Below are positions 1 through 4,837 of a stretch of 7,537 nucleotides of DNA, piece after piece. The stretch is from JADDRA01 sp035553895 (GTDB taxonomy: Bacteria; Actinomycetota; Acidimicrobiia; Acidimicrobiales; CADCSY01). Location: positions 1 through 7,537 of the forward strand of contig DATMJI010000016.1 of NCBI GenBank assembly GCA_035553895.1, read 5' to 3'. Within the stretch, counting starts at the first letter, position 1. Each line of letters starts with the position of its first letter. The position numbers and the translations under genes are program-made. The notes under the pieces were generated by a model. It had not been told where the DNA came from. It did no database searches and was given only the letters and a program-made list of their open reading frames with translations.

Positions 1-201
1 CCACTCCACCGGGCACACCTCCACCACCGGCCGGTCGCAGATCACCATCCCCCCCGAGTGGATGCCGAGGTGGCGGAGATCCCCGAGGCGGTGCTGGCGC
101 TGGCCCGGGAGGTGGAGCACTTCCCCCGCCACCTCGGCATCCACTCGGGGGGGATGGTGATCTGCGACCGGCCGGTGGTGGAGGTGTGCCCGGTGGAGTG
201 G
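1..201. repeat. Perfect 76-bp inverted repeat with 49-bp spacer at the window edge (fold-back junction)
   Basis: Bases 1-76 are the exact reverse complement of bases 126-201, separated by a 49-nt spacer (77-125); pairing stops at 77/125. The right arm is the genuine copy: in frame it encodes the conserved DnaE2 segment PRHLGIHSGGMVICDRP and the following EVCPVEW. The left arm read in the same frame gives a His/Pro-rich peptide unlike DnaE2. The left arm therefore does not belong in front of this gene. A long perfect repeat that starts at base 1 and folds back on coding sequence is typical of a chimeric or snap-back read at a contig end. A real local inverted duplication breaking dnaE2 is possible but less likely. 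Confidence 0.93.
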
Positions 202-1854
202 GGGCGCATGGCCGACCGCAGCGTGTTGCAATGGGACAAGGACGACTGCGCAGCGGTCGGCCTGGTCAAGTTCGACCTGCTCGGCCTGGGCATGCTGTCG
301 GCCCTCCACCGCTGCCTCGACCTCGTCGCCGCCCACCACGGGGTGCCGGTCGACCTGGCCCGGCTGCCCCAGGAGCCGGCTGTCTACGACATGTTGTGCC
401 GGGCCGACTCCGTCGGGGTGTTCCAGGTGGAGAGCCGGGCCCAGATGGCCACCCTGCCCCGCCTGCGCCCGCGGGTCTTCTACGACCTGGTGGTGGAGGT
501 GGCCCTGATCCGCCCCGGCCCCATCCAGGGCGACTCCGTGCACCCCTACCTGCGGCGGCGCAACGGCACCGAGGCCGTCACCTACCTGCACCCCCTGCTG
601 GAGCGGTCGCTGGCCAAGACGCTCGGGGTCCCGCTGTTCCAGGAGCAGCTCATGCAGATGGCCATCGACGTGGCCGGCTTCTCGGCCGCCGAGGCCGACC
701 AGCTGCGCCAGGCCATGGGCTCCAAGCGCTCGTCGGAGCGCATGGCCCGCCTGCGGGACCGGCTCTTCGCCGGCATGGCCGAGCGGGGGATCACCGGCGA
801 GGTGGCCGAGGTCATCTACGACAAGCTGGCCGCCTTCGCCAACTTCGGCTTCCCCGAGAGCCACTCGGTGAGCTTCGCCTACCTGGTCTACGCCAGCGCC
901 TGGTGCAAGCTCCACTACCCGGCGGCCTTTTGCGCCTCGCTGCTCAACGCCCAGCCCATGGGGTTCTGGTCGCCCCACACCCTGGTGGGCGACGCCCGCC
1001 GCCACGGCGTGGTGGTGCACGGCCCCGACGTCAACGCCTCGGCCGCCGAGACCACCCTGGAACCGCTCCTTTCCCCCGCTTCTGGTGGTCGGGAGGAGCC
1101 GTGGGCGGCTCCTCCCGACCACCAGAACGGGGAGGTGGCCGGGAGGAGGGACGGGGGGGTGGCCGTGCGCCTGGGGCTGCAGCAGGTGCGGGAGGTGGGC
1201 GACGACCTGGCCGAGCGCATCGCCGGGGGCCGGCCCTACACCTCCATGGACGAGCTGGTGCGCCGCAGCGGCGCCGGCCTGGCCGCCCTGGAGGCCCTGG
1301 CCGGTGCCGGCGCCTTCGGGTCCTTGGGCCTCGACCGCCGGGAGGCGCTGTGGGCAGCCGGCGCCTGCGCCCAGGCCCGGCCCGGCACCCTGGCGGGGAT
1401 GGTGACCGGGGCCCAGGCCCCGCCGCTGGCCGCCATGTCGGCGGCCGAGGAGACCGCCGCCGACCTCTGGGCCGCCGGCATCAGCACCCGGGCCCATCCC
1501 ACCGAGCACGTGCGGGGCCACCTCGACACCCTGGGGGTGCTCACCGCCGAGGCCCTGGGCAGCGCCGAGCCCGGCCGGCGGGTCCTGGTGGGCGGCGTGG
1601 TCACCCACCGCCAGCGCCCGGCCACGGCCTCGGGCACGGTCTTTGTCAACCTGGAGGACGAGACCGGCCTGGTCAACGTCATCTGCTCGGCGGGGTTGTG
1701 GGCCCGCTACCGACCGCTGGCCACCACCGCTCCCGCTCTGCTGGTGCGGGGCATCCTGGAGCGGGCCGACGGGGTGGTCAACGTGATCGCCGACCGCCTG
1801 GAGCGCCTGCCCCTCGGGGGTGCCCACTCGCCACCCTCCCGCGACTTCCGCTGA
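1..1854 (+). CDS. dnaE2: Error-prone DNA polymerase III alpha subunit DnaE2 (ImuC), C-terminal part; 5' end missing
   Basis: Translesion polymerase of the ImuA'-ImuB-DnaE2 mutasome, which in actinobacteria makes damage-induced mutations under SOS control. About 592 genuine codons are visible, from base 76-77 onward; the family is usually about 1050-1100 residues, so the PHP domain and most of the palm lie outside. The frame is open back to base 1, but bases 1-76 are the inverted copy, so the GTG at 58 is not a real start. Visible in order: PRHLGIHSGGMVICDRP (nt 124-174); QWDKDD then KFDLLGLGML, whose Asp (nt 274-276) corresponds to the third catalytic carboxylate of the C-family palm; fingers segment with GVFQVESRAQM and ALIRPGPIQGD; LFQEQLMQMA; NFGFPESHSVSFAYLVY; a helix-hairpin-helix region (about nt 1165-1330); and an OB fold (about nt 1575-1800). 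The C-terminus SRDFR matches the usual DnaE2 ending, so the 3' end is intact. The linker at about nt 1060-1160 carries an unusual palindromic insert. Partner genes imuA/imuB are not in view. Confidence 0.95.
   Translation, partial: PLHRAHLHHRPVADHHPPRVDAEVAEIPEAVLALAREVEHFPRHLGIHSGGMVICDRPVVEVCPVEWGRMADRSVLQWDKDDCAAVGLVKFDLLGLGMLSALHRCLDLVAAHHGVPVDLARLPQEPAVYDMLCRADSVGVFQVESRAQMATLPRLRPRVFYDLVVEVALIRPGPIQGDSVHPYLRRRNGTEAVTYLHPLLERSLAKTLGVPLFQEQLMQMAIDVAGFSAAEADQLRQAMGSKRSSERMARLRDRLFAGMAERGITGEVAEVIYDKLAAFANFGFPESHSVSFAYLVYASAWCKLHYPAAFCASLLNAQPMGFWSPHTLVGDARRHGVVVHGPDVNASAAETTLEPLLSPASGGREEPWAAPPDHQNGEVAGRRDGGVAVRLGLQQVREVGDDLAERIAGGRPYTSMDELVRRSGAGLAALEALAGAGAFGSLGLDRREALWAAGACAQARPGTLAGMVTGAQAPPLAAMSAAEETAADLWAAGISTRAHPTEHVRGHLDTLGVLTAEALGSAEPGRRVLVGGVVTHRQRPATASGTVFVNLEDETGLVNVICSAGLWARYRPLATTAPALLVRGILERADGVVNVIADRLERLPLGGAHSPPSRDFR
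1074..1132. repeat. 59-bp near-perfect palindrome inserted in frame within dnaE2
   Basis: Arms 1080-1101 and 1106-1127 are 22 nt each and perfectly complementary around a 4-nt loop (TGGG, 1102-1105). Allowing one bulged C at 1079 adds five more pairs (1074-1078 with 1128-1132), giving a 27-bp stem. The element stays open in the dnaE2 frame and encodes part of a Gly/Arg/Pro-rich stretch, LSPASGGREEPWAAPPDHQ, between the conserved GPDVNAS block and the AVRLGL start of the helix-hairpin-helix region. DnaE2 proteins as I know them have only a short linker here, so it looks like an insertion. It could be a REP-like or Rickettsia-palindromic-element-like small repeat, or a structural mRNA element. 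I see no second copy in this window. The palindrome is certain; its nature is not. Confidence 0.85.
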
Positions 1855-1888
1855 CTGCCGGGTCCGGTCACCGCCCCCGGCACCGCCC

Positions 1889-1930
1889 GTGACCACCCAG
1901 CTCTCGCTCGTAAGGCTGACCTAAGGTGAG
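1889..1930 (+). promoter_or_regulatory. Candidate promoter with DtxR/IdeR-like box and Shine-Dalgarno for the lipoprotein gene
   Basis: The 80-nt gap after dnaE2 holds GTGACC (1889-1894, resembling a -35), a 16-nt spacer and TAAGGC (1911-1916, a weak -10). Overlapping the -10, bases 1902-1920 plus the following CTAA region (about 1906-1924) resemble the iron-regulator consensus, with a clear right half CTGACCTAA. The core has the form AGG-N4-CCT. AAGGTGAG (1923-1930) is a good Shine-Dalgarno 4 nt before the ATG at 1935. The Shine-Dalgarno is convincing; promoter and operator are suggestions from motif resemblance only. Confidence 0.35.
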
Positions 1931-1934
1931 GCGT

Positions 1935-3140
1935 ATGGCGACCTACCGGCGACGACGACTGCTTGCCGTGGCGGTCACCGCCGCCTCGGTGACGGTGACG
2001 GCCTGTGCGGCCGGGGAGCCGAGCACACCCATGGCGGGCGATCCCGCCGCCACCACGACCGCCCCGGCCACCGCCGAGGCACTGGCCGCCGGGGCTCCGG
2101 CGCGCACCTTCGACGTGGAGCGCATCGCCTCCGGGCTCGACCGCCCGACCTTCGTGGGCGCCGCTCCCGGCGATCCTGAGGCCCTGTGGGTGCTGGAGCA
2201 GCCGGGACGGGTCCTGCGCCTGGTGGGTGCAGAGTGGTCGGTCGTGCTCGACCTGGGTGCCCGGGTGCGCACCGGGGCCGAGCAGGGGTTGCTCGGGGTG
2301 GCCTTCCACCCCCGCTTCGCCACCAACGATCGCCTGTTCCTGCACTGGTCGGACGGGGAGGGCGACACCCGGGTGGCCGAGTTCCGGGCCGGGCCCGACC
2401 GGCGTTCGATCGCACCCGAGCCGGTGCGGGAGCTGCTGTGGGTGGACCAGCCCGAGGACAACCACAACGGTGGCCAGCTGGCCTTCGGGCCCGACGGGCG
2501 CCTCTACCTGGGACTGGGCGACGGAGGAGGGGCGTTCGATCCCGAGCGGCGGGCGCAGGACCCGGCGTCGCTGCTGGGCAAGGTGGTGGCGGTCGACGCC
2601 GACGCCACCGAAGCCCGCTGGGAGGTGGTAGTGGCCGGCCTGCGCAACCCGTGGCGCTTCTCCTTCGACGCTGCCCTGGCCGAGCTGTGGGTGGCCGATG
2701 TGGGCCAGGACGAGGTCGAGGAGGTCAACCGGGTCCGATTCGAGCCCGAGGAGGTGCCCAAGAACCTGGGCTGGAGCGCCTACGAGGGCGACCGCCGCCT
2801 CCCGGGGCCCGAGCCCGAGGGCGGGGGCGAGCTCGTCTTCCCGGTGGCCACCTACGGCCACGACGAGGGCTGCTCGGTGACCGGAGGGTTCGTCTACGGA
2901 GGGACCCGCCATCCCGAACTGGTCCGGCGCTACCTCTACGGCGACTTCTGCAGCGGGACGTTGTGGACGCTGGCCCCCACGCCCGACGGGGGCGCCACCG
3001 ACGTCCGGCCCGAGGAGGCCAAGGTGCCCCAGCTCACCCACATCGGTGAGGACGGCGACGGGGAGATCGTCTTCGCCTCGGCTGCCGGGGCGATCTACCG
3101 CACGGTGTCGCCCGGCGAACCGGGGCCGGGGCCGAGCTGA
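1935..3140 (+). CDS. Secreted lipoprotein, glucose/sorbosone dehydrogenase family (PQQ-type beta-propeller)
   Basis: 401 residues. An Arg-rich n-region (RRRR, 5-8), a hydrophobic stretch (9-22) and a lipobox VTAC with Cys24 predict a lipidated protein on the outer face of the membrane, followed by a Thr/Ala/Pro-rich linker (25-57). The rest is the GSDH/soluble aldose dehydrogenase propeller, whose members oxidise sugars with PQQ and calcium: FDVERIASGLDRP (59-71), LGVAFHPRF (120-128), NHNGGQLAFGPDG (176-188; His177 lines up with the catalytic His), GLRNPWRFSFD (235-245; Arg237 is the usual PQQ contact), ADVGQDEVEEVN (254-265) and GWSAYEG (279-285). Cys313 and Cys339 could form a disulfide. 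ATG 1935 is chosen over GTG 1926 because AAGGTGAG lies just upstream and overlaps the GTG. The substrate is not predictable, and many actinobacterial members have no proven activity. No PQQ synthesis genes are in the window. The 3' end overlaps the convergent gene by 46 nt. Confidence 0.9.
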   Translation: MATYRRRRLLAVAVTAASVTVTACAAGEPSTPMAGDPAATTTAPATAEALAAGAPARTFDVERIASGLDRPTFVGAAPGDPEALWVLEQPGRVLRLVGAEWSVVLDLGARVRTGAEQGLLGVAFHPRFATNDRLFLHWSDGEGDTRVAEFRAGPDRRSIAPEPVRELLWVDQPEDNHNGGQLAFGPDGRLYLGLGDGGGAFDPERRAQDPASLLGKVVAVDADATEARWEVVVAGLRNPWRFSFDAALAELWVADVGQDEVEEVNRVRFEPEEVPKNLGWSAYEGDRRLPGPEPEGGGELVFPVATYGHDEGCSVTGGFVYGGTRHPELVRRYLYGDFCSGTLWTLAPTPDGGATDVRPEEAKVPQLTHIGEDGDGEIVFASAAGAIYRTVSPGEPGPGPS

Positions 3141-4270
3141 CCCACCGTCGCCACCAGGGCGTCGATCTCCTCGCCGGTGGTGTAGCCGTGGGGAGCGATG
3201 CGGATGCCCCCGCCCCGGGGAGAGGTGACGATGCCCTCGTCGAGGAGGCGGCGGTGCACGGCGGCCGGGTCGTGGCCGTCGACGCCGAAGGTGAGGATGC
3301 CCGAGCGGCCGGTGCCGGCACGATCCGACAAGACGGTGGCCCCGGCAGCGGCGAGGCCGTCCCCGGCCTTGGTGCACAAGCCGTCGACATGGGCCCACAC
3401 GGCATCGATCCCGGCTGCGGACAGGAGGTCGATGGAGGCCCCCATGGCGGCGATGCCGGCGTGGTTGAAGCTGCCCCCCTCCAGGCGCCGGGCCCCCTCG
3501 TCCCACACCAGCTCCCGGTTGTCCCACTGCTCGCGGTGGGCGACCGAGGCCCAGCCGGGCTCCAGCGGGCGGAGCAGTTCCAGGCGCTCGGCGGCGACGT
3601 AGAGGGCCCCGATGCCCTCGGGGCCGAGCAACCACTTGTGGGCGTCGGCCATGGCGAAGTCGACCCCCCAGGCGGCCAGGTCGGCGGGGACCACGCCGAG
3701 GCCCTGGATGACGTCGGCGCACAGCAGCGAGCCGGCGTCGCGGCAGAGCCCGGCCAGGCCGGCCAGATCGCTGCGCCAGCCCCGGCCGAACTGCACCCAG
3801 CTGGTGGCCACCACCTTGGGCGCCGGCCCGGCGGCCATGGCCCGCTCGAAGGCCGCCAGCGGGAGGGCACCTCCGGGTCCCTCCGGCACCACCAGCTCGA
3901 CCACCACGCCCCGGTCGGCCAGGGCCAGCCACGGGTAGACGGTGGACGGGAACTCGAGGTCAGGGACGACCACCCGGTCGCCCGGTTGCCAGGTGAGGCC
4001 GTTGGCCACGAAGCCCAGACCCTCGGTGGTGTTCTTGACCAGGGCCACGTCGGCCACCGGCACGCCCATGAGCCCGGCGGCCCCGGCCCGCACCTCCTCG
4101 GCCCGGGCCTGGCGGTCGTCGCCCGACAGCGAGCCGCCGGAGGCCGCCTGGCGGCCGTAGGCGGCGAGAGCGTCCACCGCCGCCGCCGGCAAGGGGCAGA
4201 CCCCGGCGTGGTTCAGGTAGTTCCAGCGCTCGGTGACCGGGAACTGGTCCCTCGGCAGCGGGGTGGCCAT
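3095..4270 (-). CDS. Aminotransferase class V-fold PLP-dependent enzyme (cysteine desulfurase/epimerase-like)
   Basis: 391 residues, a normal family length. Visible features: LNHAGVCPLP near the N-terminus (19-28; 'N-H/N-A/T-G' start of class V enzymes), NTTEGLGFVANGL (80-92, phosphate-binding region), CADVIQGLG (184-192; Asp186 and Gln189 contact the PLP ring), DAHKWLLGP (209-217; Lys212 forms the Schiff base), EGGSFNHAGIA (264-274) and the C-terminal GIRIAPHGYTT (355-365; Arg357 binds the substrate carboxylate). This places it in the group containing isopenicillin-N epimerase-like proteins, selenocysteine lyase/cysteine desulfurases and the ergothioneine lyase EgtE. No catalytic cysteine motif or pathway neighbour lets me choose between them. 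The ATG at 4270 is chosen because homology begins right after it; the frame is open further upstream but would run through the tRNA gene. No Shine-Dalgarno is present; a TACACA box 7 nt before the ATG suggests a leaderless mRNA. The last 46 nt overlap the end of the lipoprotein gene. Confidence 0.92.
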   Translation of the reverse strand: MATPLPRDQFPVTERWNYLNHAGVCPLPAAAVDALAAYGRQAASGGSLSGDDRQARAEEVRAGAAGLMGVPVADVALVKNTTEGLGFVANGLTWQPGDRVVVPDLEFPSTVYPWLALADRGVVVELVVPEGPGGALPLAAFERAMAAGPAPKVVATSWVQFGRGWRSDLAGLAGLCRDAGSLLCADVIQGLGVVPADLAAWGVDFAMADAHKWLLGPEGIGALYVAAERLELLRPLEPGWASVAHREQWDNRELVWDEGARRLEGGSFNHAGIAAMGASIDLLSAAGIDAVWAHVDGLCTKAGDGLAAAGATVLSDRAGTGRSGILTFGVDGHDPAAVHRRLLDEGIVTSPRGGGIRIAPHGYTTGEEIDALVATVGQLGPGPGSPGDTVR

Positions 4271-4277
4271 GGCGACG

Positions 4278-4283
4278 TGTGTA
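4278..4283 (-). promoter_or_regulatory. Candidate -10 box for the aminotransferase gene
   Basis: On the minus strand TACACA ends 7 nt before the ATG at 4270, with no purine-rich ribosome binding site between. The spacing fits a leaderless actinobacterial transcript starting at or near the ATG. The final A departs from TANNNT, and I see no clear -35. Confidence 0.35.
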
Positions 4284-4318
4284 GCAGCCGAGGCCCCCCC
4301 GGAACGGCCCGGCGGTGG

Positions 4319-4324
4319 TAGCGT
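4319..4324 (+). promoter_or_regulatory. Candidate -10 box for the tRNA-Val gene
   Basis: TAGCGT lies 11 nt before the 5' end of the mature tRNA and fits the actinobacterial TANNNT pattern. No good -35 is seen at the right distance. It shares the short interval 4271-4335 with the oppositely directed aminotransferase promoter. Confidence 0.35.
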
Positions 4325-4335
4325 CTCGGGCTCCG

Positions 4336-4408
4336 GGGCCGTTAGCTCAGTTGGCAGAGCACTTGCATGACGCGCAAGGGGTCGGGGGTTCAAATCCCTC
4401 ACGGCCCA
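4336..4408 (+). tRNA. tRNA-Val (anticodon GAC)
   Basis: A full cloverleaf can be drawn by hand over 73 nt. Acceptor GGGCCGT (4336-4342) pairs with ACGGCCC (4401-4407), discriminator A at 4408. D arm GCTC/GAGC (4345-4348, 4357-4360) with AGTTGGCA loop. Anticodon arm CTTGC/GCAAG (4362-4366, 4374-4378) with loop ATGACGC, anticodon GAC at 4369-4371 preceded by the invariant T33. T arm GGGGG/CCCTC with one G-T pair and loop TTCAAAT (4389-4395). The gene does not encode the 3' CCA (CCC follows A73). It reads the valine codons GUC/GUU; GTC is used here along with GTG. Base 37 is G rather than the A common in valine tRNAs. Confidence 0.95.
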
Positions 4409-4436
4409 CCCGGAACTGCCCGGTTCAGCCGAGGTC

Positions 4437-4464
4437 GCCGGCAGCCCGAGCGCTGGTAGCCGGC
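4437..4464 (+). terminator. Possible hairpin terminator downstream of the tRNA
   Basis: GCCGGC plus AGC (4437-4445) can pair with GCT (4452-4454) and GCCGGC (4459-4464), with a GGTA bulge and a 6-nt loop. It starts 29 nt after the tRNA and has no T-tract, as is common in very GC-rich genomes. It competes with the hairpin at 4455-4481. Such pairing can arise by chance at this GC content. Confidence 0.25.
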
Positions 4465-4483
4465 GCCGGGTGCGGGCTACCGT
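4455..4483 (+). promoter_or_regulatory. Inverted repeat and -10 box upstream of the OmdA-family gene
   Basis: GGTAGCC (4455-4461) and GGCTACC (4475-4481) form 7-bp arms around a 13-nt loop. The right arm overlaps TACCGT (4478-4483), a TANNNT box 6 nt before the GTG start at 4490. That spacing fits a leaderless mRNA, and no Shine-Dalgarno is visible. The repeat could be an operator or simply the by-product of GC-rich sequence. Confidence 0.4.
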
Positions 4484-4489
4484 CGCGCC

Positions 4490-4756
4490 GTGAGCGGTCC
4501 GCGACTGCCCGGTGGGGTGGTGCACGAACTCCCCGGGGACCTGCGCCAGGCACTGGTGGCCCAGGCGGCGGTGCTCGACGCCTGGAAGGACATCACGCCT
4601 CTGGCCCGCAACGAGTTCATCTGCTGGGTCGAGGACGCCAAGCAGGCCGTGACCCGCCAGCGCCGCATCCGGCGCACGGTGGAGGAGCTGGAGGAGGGCC
4701 AGCGCCGGCCCTGCTGCTGGCCGGGGTGCCAGCACCGCGAGCGCAACGGGCGGTAG
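4490..4756 (+). CDS. YdeI/OmpD-associated (OmdA) family protein, small form
   Basis: 88 residues, GTG start. The segment DAWKDITPLARNEFICWVED and onward (30-69) matches the pattern of the OmdA/YdeI family domain: a Trp, then 'ITPLARNEF', a Trp followed by E-D-A-K, and a basic helix TRQRRIRRTVEEL. The family has been linked in enterobacteria to peptide/bacteriocin resistance, but the biochemical role is unknown and the name should be taken loosely. Most proteins with this domain in YdeI are longer; this is essentially the C-terminal domain alone. The tail RPCCWPGCQHR (73-83) has C75, C76, C80 and H82, which could bind a metal. GTG 4490 is chosen because TACCGT sits 6 nt upstream (leaderless type) and the homologous region follows. 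The gene converges on the P450 gene, 79 nt away. Confidence 0.8.
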   Translation: MSGPRLPGGVVHELPGDLRQALVAQAAVLDAWKDITPLARNEFICWVEDAKQAVTRQRRIRRTVEELEEGQRRPCCWPGCQHRERNGR

Positions 4757-4808
4757 CCGTCGCTGCCCCGCCGACCGGAGTCTTGCTGCAGCCGGTGGCT
4801 GCCACCAG

Positions 4809-4837
4809 GAGAGAAGCCGGCGGCGCCGGCTTCGCTC
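4809..4837. terminator. GC-rich hairpin between convergent OmdA-family and P450 genes
   Basis: GAAGCCGGC (4813-4821) and GCCGGCTTC (4825-4833) are perfectly complementary around a 3-nt loop; after one mismatch three more pairs form (4809-4811 with 4835-4837). The palindrome can act on both strands. It overlaps the P450 stop codon (4836-4838) and begins 53 nt after the OmdA-family stop. There is no T-tract, as is usual for such terminators in high-GC actinobacteria. Confidence 0.55.

Noticed and set aside
58..60. GTG at 58 as the start codon of the dnaE2 fragment
   Set aside because: It lies inside the inverted copy (1-76), which is not DnaE2 sequence, and the family is about 450-500 residues longer at the N-terminus.
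186..1892. Long open frame on the plus strand in a second frame through dnaE2
   Set aside because: Its Pro/Gly/Arg-rich translation has no recognisable domain; it is a shadow caused by the extreme GC content. The true frame carries all DnaE2 motifs.
1866..1894. GGTCAC/GTGACC hairpin after dnaE2 as a terminator
   Set aside because: Only 6 bp with a 17-nt loop and no T-tract; the right arm is better explained as part of a -35 element.
3111..3124. CCCGG-CGAA-CCGGG hairpin near the lipoprotein stop
   Set aside because: A 5-bp GC stem inside coding sequence is expected by chance at this base composition.
1707..3932. Very long minus-strand open frame across the dnaE2 end, lipoprotein and aminotransferase genes
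   Set aside because: Antisense to three well-supported genes or in the wrong frame to them, with low-complexity Arg/Gly/Pro translation and no motif.
3188..4321. Plus-strand open frame opposite the aminotransferase gene
   Set aside because: Antisense shadow with low-complexity Gly/His/Pro composition; the opposite strand carries the PLP lysine and other motifs.
4301..4325. ECF-sigma-like promoter (GGAAC with CGTC 16 nt later) ahead of the tRNA
   Set aside because: The second element differs from CGTT and a housekeeping-type TAGCGT box explains the tRNA better; such short matches are common by chance.
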